The notes under the pieces are model-generated. The model saw nothing but the letters and a program-made list of their open reading frames with translations, was not told the origin of the DNA and made no database searches. Source: Candidatus Phyllobacterium onerii (GTDB lineage: Bacteria; Pseudomonadota; Alphaproteobacteria; Rhizobiales; Rhizobiaceae). Taken from it: 64,000 nt of DNA. The translations under genes and the position numbers were made by a program. Where the stretch lies: positions 310,001-374,000 of the forward strand of contig NZ_JAQMHX010000005.1 in assembly GCF_028331445.1 (NCBI RefSeq), read 5' to 3'. Shown here piece by piece: positions 25,287 to 34,390 of the stretch (the first letter of the stretch is position 1; each line of letters starts with the position of its first letter).

Positions 25287-26687
25287 TTGCACATTCGTGA
25301 GATTCCATGGCTGGAACCTGTCGAAGCCGCCGAGCGATTGCGGGCTCTCGGAGGACTGAGCTTTCTCGACAGTGCCATGCGTCACGACACCCTTGGACGC
25401 TATTCCTATGTGGCCGCCGATCCGTTTGGCAAACTCGTCGTCGAAAAGGGGGTGCCGAACTGGAATGGCACCGCCGTCGACCGACATCCGCTCGAGGCGA
25501 TTTCGCACTATCTCGACCTTTATCGGCTCGACGATCAGCCCGGTCTTCCGCCATTTCAGGGCGGCGCAATCGGCTATTTTTCCTATGAATTCGGGAGATT
25601 GCTGGAGCGCTTGCCGCAGCCGGATGCGCCGGCGCAAGGCTTGATGCCGGATGCCGCCTGGTATTTTTACGATGTGGTGGTGGCGTTCGATCATCAGGCC
25701 GGAAAAGCCTGGCTTTTGTCATCGGGATTGCCGGAGGCGGACGAGGCGGCCCGGCAAAGGAAAAGTATCGAGCGTTCGGAATCGTTCCTGCGGCTTCTGC
25801 GAGAGGAGCCGAAGAAAGAAGCTTCGAATGTCGGGCAGCGGATAGCGCGGGCGTCCTGGCGATCGAATTTCGAGCGTGAGGCCTATATGCAGTCCGTTGC
25901 CAGGGTGGTGGAATATATCCTCGACGGCGATATCTTTCAGGCCAACATCGCGCAGCGATTTATCACCGATCTGCCGGAAGGCTTTGCAAAGTGGCAGTTC
26001 TATAGAGCACTGCGCCGGCGTAATGCCGCGACTTTTGCCGCCTATCTGGATCACGGCGATATCGTGATTGCGTCAAGCTCACCGGAGCGGTTTGTCGCGG
26101 TGCAAGGCGATCAGGTCGAGACGCGCCCGATCAAGGGTACGATGCCGCGGTCATCAGATCCTAACAGAGACAAAGAGTTGGCAGACATACTCCTCAAATC
26201 GGAGAAGGATCGCGCCGAAAACCTGATGATCGTCGATTTGATGCGCAACGACCTTTCCCGCGTTTGCCGTCCGCATTCCGTGCTGACACCCGTCCTTTGC
26301 GGGCTTGAGACCTATGCGAGCGTTCATCATCTGGTTTCCGCCGTCACGGGGCGGCTGATGGAGGGCAAATCCTTGATGGATCTGATCAGAGCGGCTTTCC
26401 CGGGCGGGTCAATCACAGGCGCGCCAAAGCTGCGGGCGATGGAGATCATCACCGAGATCGAGCGCGAGGCGCGGGGCGTCTATTGCGGCTCGATTGGTTT
26501 CATCGGCTTCAACGGCAATTTCGATGGCAATATCGGCATTCGCACCGTGCTGTTTCAGGGTGGACGGGCCGTGTTTCAGGCGGGCGGCGGTATTACAGCG
26601 CTATCCGATCCTGCTGCGGAATATCAGGAAACGCTGGACAAGGCAGCGCGCATCTTTGCCGTCTTCGATCAGGGTGATGCCCCATGA
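25287..26687 (+). CDS. pabB: aminodeoxychorismate synthase component I
   Basis: A 466-residue chorismate-binding enzyme that, with PabA, converts chorismate and glutamine to 4-amino-4-deoxychorismate for folate synthesis. The conserved ETRPIKGTMPRS motif carries lysine at the position where anthranilate synthase (TrpE) usually has alanine, which favours PabB over TrpE. Other landmarks are ENLMIVDLMRNDLSRVC and FPGGSITGAPKLRAMEII. The start is TTG with a strong ribosome site. Its stop overlaps the next gene (ATGA), so the two subunits are translationally coupled. Confidence 0.9.
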   Translation: MHIREIPWLEPVEAAERLRALGGLSFLDSAMRHDTLGRYSYVAADPFGKLVVEKGVPNWNGTAVDRHPLEAISHYLDLYRLDDQPGLPPFQGGAIGYFSYEFGRLLERLPQPDAPAQGLMPDAAWYFYDVVVAFDHQAGKAWLLSSGLPEADEAARQRKSIERSESFLRLLREEPKKEASNVGQRIARASWRSNFEREAYMQSVARVVEYILDGDIFQANIAQRFITDLPEGFAKWQFYRALRRRNAATFAAYLDHGDIVIASSSPERFVAVQGDQVETRPIKGTMPRSSDPNRDKELADILLKSEKDRAENLMIVDLMRNDLSRVCRPHSVLTPVLCGLETYASVHHLVSAVTGRLMEGKSLMDLIRAAFPGGSITGAPKLRAMEIITEIEREARGVYCGSIGFIGFNGNFDGNIGIRTVLFQGGRAVFQAGGGITALSDPAAEYQETLDKAARIFAVFDQGDAP

Positions 26688-27274
26688 TCCTGATCATCGA
26701 CAATTACGACTCCTTCGTCTTCACCGTGGCACGCTACTTTGCTGAACTTGGCGTCGAAACGCAGGTGGTCCGCAATGACGCGATTACGGCGGCGGAAGTC
26801 GAGCAGCTCGCACCCGAAGCAATTGTCGTTTCGCCGGGGCCGTGCGGGCCGCGCGAAGCCGGGCAATCGATGGACATTATCGAGGCGTTGAGCGGACAGG
26901 TGCCAATTCTCGGCATCTGTCTCGGCCATCAGTGTATTGGCGAAGTCTTTGGCGGCAAGGTCGTGCGGGCGCAAGAACCGATGCATGGGCGAGCCTCGGC
27001 CATCAATCATGGCGGGACAGACATCTTCAAGGGGCTGCCGAGCCCGTTCCGCGCCGGCCGCTATCACTCGCTGATCGTGGAGTCCGTCAAGGATGGCAGC
27101 GATCTGTCGGTGACCGCGCGGTCCGATGCCGGCGAGATCATGGGGCTCACCCACATCAGTCACCCGACCTATGGTGTGCAGTTCCACCCTGAATCAGTAC
27201 TGACGGAATATGGCCATGCCATGCTGGGTAATTTCCTGCGGCTTTCGCGCCGGTTCAAGAGATTTGCGCCATGA
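26684..27274 (+). CDS. pabA: aminodeoxychorismate/anthranilate synthase component II, glutamine amidotransferase
   Basis: A 196-residue class I glutamine amidotransferase supplying ammonia to PabB. The catalytic triad is visible: cysteine in GICLGHQCIGE (about residue 79), and histidine and glutamate in VQFHPESVLTEYG. It may serve TrpE as well, as in bacteria with a shared subunit. Its stop codon falls at the edge of a palindromic repeat element. No pabC is adjacent. Confidence 0.9.
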   Translation: MILIIDNYDSFVFTVARYFAELGVETQVVRNDAITAAEVEQLAPEAIVVSPGPCGPREAGQSMDIIEALSGQVPILGICLGHQCIGEVFGGKVVRAQEPMHGRASAINHGGTDIFKGLPSPFRAGRYHSLIVESVKDGSDLSVTARSDAGEIMGLTHISHPTYGVQFHPESVLTEYGHAMLGNFLRLSRRFKRFAP

Positions 27275-27387
27275 CGGCGTGCAAATGGTGATTTTCTGCG
27301 ATCCGGTTCTCATGAACCCAAAAGTTCACTGGGCTCCGGTTCTCGATAAGCCCATTTTCGACCCCTCCTGTAGCAAATCTCAATAAA
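27262..27387 (+). repeat. palindromic intergenic element, copy R2
   Basis: Second copy of the family, same orientation as R1, with near-identical core GGTTCTCATGAACCCA and AAAGTTCACTGG followed by CTCCGGTTCTCG. The left terminal motif GAGATTTGC (about 27259-27267) lies inside the last codons of pabA and pairs with GCAAATCTC on the right (about 27374-27382). R1 and R2 thus bracket pabB-pabA in direct orientation. Confidence 0.75.
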
Positions 27388-27535
27388 CTCCAAGGCGCCG
27401 CTATTTTTGCCTCTTTGTTCGATATTCCTGTTGGTCGCAACGTCAATCATCCGCTACACACTCAACTGAACCACGCCGTCACTTATCCGGCGCAGTGTCA
27501 AAATAATCCATAGAGCCACAGGCAGGAGACAGACC

Positions 27536-28981
27536 ATGCTTCGCAAGACTGATTTCTATATCGATGGAAAGTGGATAGCGCCGGTAGTGGCGAAAGAGCT
27601 TGAGGTGATCAATCCGGCCGACGAGCAGGCATTTGCCGTGATCTCGCTGGGTTCTGCAGCAGATGTCGACAAAGCCGTATCCGCCGCGCGCAAGGCTTTC
27701 ACCACATGGAGCGTCACCAGCCGCGAAGAACGCCTCGCATGGCTTGAGAGACTGCTTGTCGTTTATAAATCGCGCATCGCCGATATGGCCAAGGCGATCT
27801 CGTCCGAAATGGGCGCGCCGATCACAATGGCGTTGGATGAACAGGCTGCATCCGGGACCGGCCATATCAAGGCTTTCATCCGGTCACTCAAAGAGTTCGA
27901 GTTTGAGCGGCCGCTGAACGGTCACGACACGGTCCGGCTTGCCTATGAGCCGATCGGTGTCTGCGGCCTGATCACGCCTTGGAACTGGCCGATGAACCAG
28001 GTGGTTCTAAAGGTTGTCCCCGCGATTGCCGCAGGGTGTACCGTTATCCTCAAACCCTCCGAAATTGCTCCGATTTCATCGGTGATTTTCGCAGAGATGG
28101 TCGATGCCTCGGGTTTGCCAGCCGGTGTGTTCAATTTGGTCAATGGTGATGGCCCATCGGTTGGTGCCGCCATGTCAGCTCATCCCGGCATCGACATGAT
28201 GTCGTTCACAGGTTCCACCCGCGCTGGTGTTGCGGTGACCAAGGCCGCGGCTGATACGGTCAAGCGCGTATCGCTGGAGCTCGGCGGCAAGTCGCCGAAC
28301 ATCGTGTTTGCAGATTCGGATGTTGAAGCTGCAGTCAAGCGCGGCGTCGAGCATGTGTTCAACAATACCGGACAGTCCTGCAATGCGCCAACGCGCATGC
28401 TGGTGGAGCGCTCGGTCTATAGCAAGGCGACCGAAATCGCTGCCGAGACCGCCAAGGCCACCAAAGTCGGCGATCCATCGCAGGACGGCGATCACATGGG
28501 CCCGCTCGTATCTGAGATGCAGTTCAACAAGGTGCAGGGACTGATCGAGCAGGGGATCAAGGAAGGCGCGCGGCTGATTGCCGGCGGTACCGGACGCCCT
28601 GAAGGCTTCAATCGCGGCTACTACGTCCGTCCGACGGTTTTTGCCGACGTCAACAATGACATGGTAATCGCCCGTGAAGAAATTTTCGGACCGGTATTGG
28701 CGATGATCCCCTTCGACACGGAGGAAGAAGCGGTAGAGATCGCCAATGACACGCCATATGGTCTCGCCGCATATATCCAGTCAGGCGATCGCGAGCGTAT
28801 CAAGCGTGTGTCGAAGCAGTTGCGTGCTGGTATGGTGCGTATTAATGGTGCCGACCATGCGGCAGACGCTCCGTTCGGCGGCTACAAACAGTCGGGCATC
28901 GGGCGGGAAGGCGGTCACTTCGGGATCGAGGATTTTCTTGAAGTGAAGGCGATCAGCGGTTGGGAAGATAACGCTGCCTGA
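27536..28981 (+). CDS. aldehyde dehydrogenase family protein
   Basis: A 481-residue NAD(P)-dependent aldehyde dehydrogenase. The general-base glutamate lies in LELGGKSPNIVF and the catalytic cysteine in NNTGQSCNAPTR; the cofactor motif FTGSTRAG is present. The substrate cannot be read from sequence; sarcosine- or betaine-pathway aldehydes and glutamate semialdehyde are all conceivable. It stands alone between R2 and mgtE, with AGGCAGGAGACAG as ribosome site. Confidence 0.9.
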   Translation: MLRKTDFYIDGKWIAPVVAKELEVINPADEQAFAVISLGSAADVDKAVSAARKAFTTWSVTSREERLAWLERLLVVYKSRIADMAKAISSEMGAPITMALDEQAASGTGHIKAFIRSLKEFEFERPLNGHDTVRLAYEPIGVCGLITPWNWPMNQVVLKVVPAIAAGCTVILKPSEIAPISSVIFAEMVDASGLPAGVFNLVNGDGPSVGAAMSAHPGIDMMSFTGSTRAGVAVTKAAADTVKRVSLELGGKSPNIVFADSDVEAAVKRGVEHVFNNTGQSCNAPTRMLVERSVYSKATEIAAETAKATKVGDPSQDGDHMGPLVSEMQFNKVQGLIEQGIKEGARLIAGGTGRPEGFNRGYYVRPTVFADVNNDMVIAREEIFGPVLAMIPFDTEEEAVEIANDTPYGLAAYIQSGDRERIKRVSKQLRAGMVRINGADHAADAPFGGYKQSGIGREGGHFGIEDFLEVKAISGWEDNAA

Positions 28982-29030
28982 ATCTTAACTGACGAGACGC
29001 CATATTTGTCAGGAAGGCAGGTGCGGATAG

Positions 29031-30440
29031 ATGGAAACAGAAACTCTCCCGGAATCCGCACCTGAAGACGACGATGTCAACATCTATGGTGAGGATGGTG
29101 CTGTCCGCACCTCCTATCTGGCGCGTGTCGGCGCCGCCATCGCGGACCGGGATGTTCTGTTTCTAAGGTCGCATGTCGGCAAGCTGCACCAGTCGGAGCT
29201 TGGTCACGTCCTCGAGGCTCTGCAGCCAGATCAACGCAGAGCCCTCGTTGAACTTCTGGGCGACGAATTCGATTTTGCCGCCCTGACGGAAGTCGACGAG
29301 GCGGTTCGCCTTGAAATCGTCGATGCGATGCCGAACCGGCAGATCGCCGAAGGCGTTCAGGAACTCGATTCCGACGATGCGGTCTACATTCTCGAAGATC
29401 TCGAGCAGGAAGACCGCGACGAGATCCTGGCGCAGCTGCCGTTTACCGAACGGGTTCGCCTGCGCCGTTCGCTTGGCTACCCGGAGGAAACTGCCGGACG
29501 CCGCATGCAGACCGAGTTTGTCGCGGTGCCGCCATTCTGGACTGTCGGCCAGACCATCGATTACATGCGCGACAATGACGACTTGCCCGAGTCGTTCTCG
29601 CAGATATTCGTTATCGATCCGATGTTCCGGCTTCTGGGCGCCATCGACCTCGATCGCATCCTGCGTACCCGGCGCGACGTCAAGATCGACGAGATCACAC
29701 ACGAGACGCGGCATGCGATCCCGGCAACCATGGACCAGGAAGAAGCCGCACAAATCTTCGAGCAATACGATCTGTTGTCGGCGGCGGTGGTGGACGAAAA
29801 CGACCGGCTTGTCGGTGTTCTGACCATCGAGAACATCGTGGACGTCATTCAGGAAGAGGCCGAGGAAGATATCTTGCGTCTGGGCGGCGTCGGCGACGAA
29901 GAACTGTCCGACTCCGTGCTATCCACGTCGCGCTCGCGCACGCCCTGGCTGGTCGTCAATCTGTTCACTGCTTTCCTCTCGGCATCCGTAATCGGATTGT
30001 TTGACGGCACCATCCAGCAGATGGTGGCTCTGGCTGTGCTTATGCCGATTGTGGCATCCATGGGCGGCAATGCAGGCACGCAGACGATGACCGTGACGGT
30101 CCGGGCGCTGGCGACGCGGGACATGGATATCTACAATGCTGGCCGCATCATCCGCCGCGAGGCTTCGGTGGGGCTTATCAATGGTGTTATTTTCGCGATC
30201 ATGATCGGTGTTATCGCCGGTCTCTGGTTCGCAAATATCAATATTGGCGGTATCATTGCTGCGGCGATGGTCATCAACATGCTTGCAGCCGCACTTGGTG
30301 GTATTCTGATTCCGTTGTTGCTGCATCGTTTCGGTGCTGACCCGGCCATTGCGTCGGCGGTGTTCGTCACCACGGTGACTGATGTCGTTGGTTTTTCATC
30401 GTTTCTCGGCCTGGCAACCTGGTGGTTCGGCTTCAAATAA
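29031..30440 (+). CDS. mgtE: magnesium transporter MgtE
   Basis: A 469-residue MgtE: amino-terminal acidic superhelical domain (about 40-145), two CBS domains (about 150-270, magnesium-sensing), a connecting helix and five carboxy-terminal membrane spans with the conserved PIVASMGGNAGTQT motif near residue 340. It is a magnesium-gated channel of the inner membrane. The 5' spacer is only 49 bases, too short for a typical magnesium riboswitch. Confidence 0.93.
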   Translation: METETLPESAPEDDDVNIYGEDGAVRTSYLARVGAAIADRDVLFLRSHVGKLHQSELGHVLEALQPDQRRALVELLGDEFDFAALTEVDEAVRLEIVDAMPNRQIAEGVQELDSDDAVYILEDLEQEDRDEILAQLPFTERVRLRRSLGYPEETAGRRMQTEFVAVPPFWTVGQTIDYMRDNDDLPESFSQIFVIDPMFRLLGAIDLDRILRTRRDVKIDEITHETRHAIPATMDQEEAAQIFEQYDLLSAAVVDENDRLVGVLTIENIVDVIQEEAEEDILRLGGVGDEELSDSVLSTSRSRTPWLVVNLFTAFLSASVIGLFDGTIQQMVALAVLMPIVASMGGNAGTQTMTVTVRALATRDMDIYNAGRIIRREASVGLINGVIFAIMIGVIAGLWFANINIGGIIAAAMVINMLAAALGGILIPLLLHRFGADPAIASAVFVTTVTDVVGFSSFLGLATWWFGFK

Positions 30441-30490
30441 CATCCGTTTGGTGAAATATGGACTAAAGTTTACAACCGAATACAATCGTG

Positions 30491-30511
30491 CAATTGACTT
30501 TTACGTAATTG
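30491..30511. promoter_or_regulatory. imperfect dyad upstream of the MerR gene
   Basis: CAATTgacttTTACGTAATTG is an imperfect palindrome (TACGTAATTG against CAATTGACTT) overlapping a TTGACT -35-like hexamer. TTTACGTAA resembles sites reported for LiuR-type MerR regulators, so autoregulation is plausible. Confidence 0.35.
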
Positions 30512-30555
30512 CGTGAGCAAAAGATTCAATCGATACAACTGGGGCTGTGTCTGCA

Positions 30556-30942
30556 ATGCGCGAATATTACACCATTACTGAACTGACGCGGGAGTTTGGC
30601 GTGTCGACGCGCACATTGCGGTTCTACGAGGATGAGGATCTAATTCATCCGGTCAGACGCGGACGGACGAGACTGTTCCGGCCGTCCGACCGGCATTTGC
30701 TCAAACAGATTCTCCGCGGCAAACGGCTCGGGTTCTCCATTGCCGAGATCCAAGAGATAATCCAGATGTACAAAGAGCCGCCCGGAGAAATGGGACAGCT
30801 GCATCTGATGATGAAGCGCGTCGAGGAAAAGCGTGCAGAGCTGCGCCAGAAGCGCCGCGACATCGAGGAAACCCTGGCTGAACTCGATCAGGTCGAGGAA
30901 GGCTGTATCGAGCGGCTGGCTGAGTTGGGCGTTAATACGTAA
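30556..30942 (+). CDS. MerR family regulator, LiuR-like
   Basis: A 128-residue MerR-type regulator: winged helix at 5-70 (YTITELTREFGVSTRTLRFY), then a coiled-coil dimer helix rich in Glu/Arg (about 80-120). There are no metal-binding cysteine clusters at the end, unlike CueR/ZntR. The sequence resembles the LiuR group that controls branched-chain amino-acid and fatty-acid degradation, but no isovaleryl-CoA genes are in the window. An in-frame GTG three codons upstream is an alternative start. Confidence 0.85.
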   Translation: MREYYTITELTREFGVSTRTLRFYEDEDLIHPVRRGRTRLFRPSDRHLLKQILRGKRLGFSIAEIQEIIQMYKEPPGEMGQLHLMMKRVEEKRAELRQKRRDIEETLAELDQVEEGCIERLAELGVNT

Positions 30943-30945
30943 ACA

Positions 30946-31917
30946 TCACTGCGGCATGTTTTCCTGCGTGCAGATGCCGGCGATCTGCTGCATCTGCGGA
31001 TCGTTTTGATCGCGCTTTCCCGCAAACATCTCATCGAAGATGCCCTGCGCTTCGGTTTGCCCGATGACGCAATTGCAGAACTTCTCACAGAAAGCCTTGT
31101 CGTTGTCGTTCTGGCAACTCTGCACACAGGCGTTGCCGAAGACCTCGCGTGGTGCTGGAACCGCCGGCGGGAACAGTTGTGAAACAAGAAAAACACAGGC
31201 GATGATCACTGGCTGGTGGATCAGGTAGAAGGCGAGGCTGTGCCTGCCGATGAAGCGCAGGCCGCGATCGAGCCAGGATGGAGCGATATTTCCGGCAAGC
31301 AATTTGAGCGCACCGAAATGTTGCATCGTCTTGGCGAGCGCCATCCCAACAAGAACTGCTCCGAACCATGGGAAGATCGGCACGTAATCATTTGATCTTA
31401 TGATGATTTCCGAGAGGCCGAGCGGCCAGAATATTGGCGCGTCGAATGCCGGTGCGACGAAATAATGCGGAAGGGCAATGACCGCCGCTGCTGCCGCAGC
31501 AATAACCAGCGCAGGCAATCGCAAAAACAACAGCCCCAGAACGCTTGCCGCCGCTATTTCGTGCAGGATCCCGAAAAACACGAAGGTCTCCGGCGTGACG
31601 TACATCGTGACGAGCGTGATCGCCTGCGCGGCAGCGATGATCTGGACAAGGCGAATGCCGAACGAGCGCCAGCGAATGCCGCGACCATGCGCCAGCACAA
31701 GGCTGAAGCCGACTAGCGCGAGGAAGGTCGAGGCGATGACCCGGGCATAGAGTTTCCATGCGCCGTGACCGGTTGTTCCGGGTTCGAGATAGCCGAAAAA
31801 CTCGAAATCCCAACCCGTGTGGTAGGTCGCCATGGCGATAAGGGCGATACCGCGCAACACGTCCAGCTTGCCGAGGCGCGTCTTGGAGGGGGCATTTACA
31901 GTCTCAGCTTTATTCAT
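30946..31917 (-). CDS. DUF1624 / heparan-alpha-glucosaminide N-acetyltransferase-like membrane protein with Cys-rich tail
   Basis: A 323-residue protein starting with the acyltransferase-like pattern RLGKLDVLRGIALIAMATYHTGWD and followed by several membrane spans up to about residue 250. The last 62 residues (from about 262) form a hydrophilic tail with six cysteines spaced C-x3-C-x8-C-x3-C-x-C-x32-C, not part of the membrane domain. The tail is probably disulfide-bonded if on the periplasmic side (inference). The stop is four bases from the convergent MerR stop. Confidence 0.8.
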   Translation of the reverse strand: MNKAETVNAPSKTRLGKLDVLRGIALIAMATYHTGWDFEFFGYLEPGTTGHGAWKLYARVIASTFLALVGFSLVLAHGRGIRWRSFGIRLVQIIAAAQAITLVTMYVTPETFVFFGILHEIAAASVLGLLFLRLPALVIAAAAAAVIALPHYFVAPAFDAPIFWPLGLSEIIIRSNDYVPIFPWFGAVLVGMALAKTMQHFGALKLLAGNIAPSWLDRGLRFIGRHSLAFYLIHQPVIIACVFLVSQLFPPAVPAPREVFGNACVQSCQNDNDKAFCEKFCNCVIGQTEAQGIFDEMFAGKRDQNDPQMQQIAGICTQENMPQ

Positions 31918-31931
31918 GTGCAGGGAACTCG

Positions 31932-32080
31932 ATCAGGACCGTTGCGATTCGCGCTATGACGGCCTGCAAATGGCGTTTTTCTGCGCTTCCGGTGCTCACG
32001 TACCTTAATGTACGCTGCGCTCCGGTGCTCGAAAACCACCATTTTCGGCGCGTCACAATGCGAATCGCAACGGGTCCTAG
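31932..32080 (+). repeat. palindromic intergenic element, copy R3
   Basis: Best preserved copy. Perfect 14-base terminal inverted repeats, CCGTTGCGATTCGC (31939-31952) and GCGAATCGCAACGG (32060-32073), extend to about 21 bases allowing one gap. Inside are two direct copies of TCCGGTGCTC, an inner palindrome CGTAC-cttaat-GTACG, and the hairpin CGAAAA-ccacca-TTTTCG. Confidence 0.8.
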
Positions 32081-32184
32081 TGCAGCAACCGGCGCAGGCT
32101 AGGCGACATGGCTGACAAAATCCAACGGAAGTTTTTCTCACATATTCAAAGGTTTCTGTGAAACGGACATATTATGTCGCTTGA

Positions 32185-33456
32185 TTGACTGCTATCGCCC
32201 GTCGTGGAGCCGAAACTTGCGGCGACGCTCGAATCAATGCCCCCAAAGTCATCCCAGTGATCAATCAGGTTCGCCATCCTATCTGGATTACCACGGCCAA
32301 GCGCCCGACGGCGCGGGTCTTCGCGATCCTCTTTGGTATCGAATCAATGGCACGGGCGATCATCACCAGTGTCGTGCCGATCCAGACCTACGATCTCATG
32401 CAGAGCGAGCGCGGGGTCAGCATCCTCTACACCTGCATGTCATTGCTCGGGTTGATTTCGACGCTGTCGATCCCGCTGCTCATTGTCCGTATTCCGCGAC
32501 GCTGGGTCTACACGGCCGGAACCGTATCCCTGATCCTCGGGTGCTTTGCCTTCGCGCTTGATACGCTGCCGGGGCAGGCGGCAGGGCTATTCCTGCGCAC
32601 GTTCGGCTCAGGAACCTTGTCGATCACGCTGAGCCTCTACATCATGGATCACATCAAGAGGGGTGAACTGGTCCGCGCCGAGTCCGTGCGAATGGCGACG
32701 GCGACGTTTGCCTGGACTGCTGGTCCGTTTCTCGGTGTTTTCCTCTATACACAAGTCGGGATGGTCGCGCCGTTCCTGTTGTCGATAGGCTTCTCGCTGC
32801 TGCTGCTGACGCTGTTCTGGTATTTCCGTCTCAGCGACAATCCGGCGCTGCAGAAGGGCCCGAGCCGTCCGGCCAATCCTATCGCCAATGTGCGCCGCTT
32901 CGTTGTGCAGCCGAGATTGCGGCTGGCCTGGCTGATCGCCTTTTCGCGCTCGTGCTACTGGAGCACGTTTTTCGTCTATGGGCCGATCCTTATGGTGGCG
33001 ACAGGGCAAGGCAATCTTGCCGGCGGTCTTCTGGTTTCGCTCGGCAATTTGTTTCTGCTCGGCTCTATCCTCTGGGGCAAGGTTGGCATGGCCAAGGGAC
33101 TGATGCGGACGATTTCCGGTGTGTTCGTATTGCTGGCCGTGGCACTCATAGGAGCGGGCCTTGCCGGCGAAAGATTTCCCATGGTGGCTGCCATCATGCT
33201 GCTTTTTGGAGCGTTTTTCTGTGTGGCTATCGACACGCTTGGCTCAACGACGTTCATTCGCGCAGTCCATCCGCATGAGCGGGCGCAGATGACGGCGGTT
33301 TACCGGACTTATCTCGATTTTTCCGAGATATTGCCTGCGTTTTTCTACTCGATCATCCTGACGTTTTTCCATCTCGGCTCGATCTTCATCGCGCTTGCGA
33401 TGCTGATGATATTCACGGCCGTGTTCGTCTGGCGCTATCTGCCGCGCGGCCTATAG
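32185..33456 (+). CDS. MFS transporter
   Basis: A 423-residue polytopic membrane protein with about twelve hydrophobic segments and a long basic central loop (about residues 225-240), consistent with a major facilitator superfamily carrier. Substrate unknown. The start is uncertain: TTG at 32185 gives the full frame, GTG at 32257 is an alternative, and neither has a convincing ribosome site; the first membrane span begins near residue 40. The stop overlaps the convergent DUF599 gene by six bases. Confidence 0.82.
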   Translation: MTAIARRGAETCGDARINAPKVIPVINQVRHPIWITTAKRPTARVFAILFGIESMARAIITSVVPIQTYDLMQSERGVSILYTCMSLLGLISTLSIPLLIVRIPRRWVYTAGTVSLILGCFAFALDTLPGQAAGLFLRTFGSGTLSITLSLYIMDHIKRGELVRAESVRMATATFAWTAGPFLGVFLYTQVGMVAPFLLSIGFSLLLLTLFWYFRLSDNPALQKGPSRPANPIANVRRFVVQPRLRLAWLIAFSRSCYWSTFFVYGPILMVATGQGNLAGGLLVSLGNLFLLGSILWGKVGMAKGLMRTISGVFVLLAVALIGAGLAGERFPMVAAIMLLFGAFFCVAIDTLGSTTFIRAVHPHERAQMTAVYRTYLDFSEILPAFFYSIILTFFHLGSIFIALAMLMIFTAVFVWRYLPRGL

Positions 33457-34170
33457 GTCGGCGCTGACGCTGTTTTGCATCAGCACGTCCCGCGCCCTGG
33501 AAAAGAACTGGCGTCTCAGCAGCACAATGGCGACCAGCGTCGTTGTGATCATGAACAGCACGGGATGCAGAAACCATCCGAGATAGCCGATGGAAAAGAA
33601 AATACCGCGCAAGCCGCTGTTGAAATGCTGGCCGGCCTGGATGTTGATCCCCGCCGCACGATTGATTCCCGCAAGCACAACCGGATCGTCAGGGCCTTTG
33701 TCGCGCGCCATCGGAACGCTGCCGATCAAGATCGAACAATAGTTGAAAAGACGATATGACCAGGCGAATTTGAAGAATGCATAGGCAAAGAGAACGAGAA
33801 GCCCGAGGATTTTTGTCTCAAACAATTGCTGGGTGGTATTGCCCAGGAACGGCAGGTCGTGAAACAGCGTCAGAACGCGGCCGGATGAATTCAACAAGCC
33901 GAAACACCCGCCGATGGCCAGAATGGAGGTTGACGCAAAAAATCCGGTGCCCTGCTGCAAACCGATCATGATACTCGTGTCGATCATACGCAATTCGCGT
34001 GTCGCCATGGTCGCCATCCATTGCCGCCGCGCCTGGTTCATCTCGTAGGTCAGTGATTTTTTCCCTAAAAACCCGTTTGCGGTGGTATGGGAATAGAGCG
34101 CCCAGACGACGAAGAAATAAACCAGGGCGAATATGTCGAGCCAATAGGATGTGTTCGGGGCAGCTTCCAT
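33451..34170 (-). CDS. DUF599 family membrane protein
   Basis: A 239-residue inner-membrane protein of the DUF599 family with four or so membrane spans: one at the amino end (WLDIFALVYFFVVWALYSH), one near residue 80, one near 120 and one near 200. The RQWMATMATRELRMIDTSIMIGLQQG region is the family's conserved part. No biochemical role is known to me. It is divergent from sdaA. Confidence 0.8.
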   Translation of the reverse strand: MEAAPNTSYWLDIFALVYFFVVWALYSHTTANGFLGKKSLTYEMNQARRQWMATMATRELRMIDTSIMIGLQQGTGFFASTSILAIGGCFGLLNSSGRVLTLFHDLPFLGNTTQQLFETKILGLLVLFAYAFFKFAWSYRLFNYCSILIGSVPMARDKGPDDPVVLAGINRAAGINIQAGQHFNSGLRGIFFSIGYLGWFLHPVLFMITTTLVAIVLLRRQFFSRARDVLMQNSVSADL

Positions 34171-34390
34171 TGGATCTCTCTGTGGCGCAACAACTGATGA
34201 AATGCGAATGTACGTGAATCTGACCGGTTCGCAAATCTCGTGGATAGGCGTTTACAGGCTTTTTCTTTGACTTTTGCGCCTGCTGACCTATGTCGTATAA
34301 ACGCAAGGTGAAGTCGGTTGCGGGCTGCGGCAAATGTCGCCAGCAGGCCATTATGCGACGCAGGTGATTTCACCAATTCAAAGGCGCTAA

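Noticed and set aside
25287-26687. pabB considered as trpE (anthranilate synthase component I)
   Set aside because: The PIKGT lysine and lack of a tryptophan leader peptide or trp neighbours favour aminodeoxychorismate synthase.
28982-29030. Magnesium-sensing riboswitch before mgtE
   Set aside because: The spacer is 49 bases and contains only a weak 5-bp stem.
25120-32080. Repeats R1-R3 considered as a CRISPR array or insertion sequence
   Set aside because: They are kilobases apart, have no regular spacers, no transposase and no target-site duplications that I can see.
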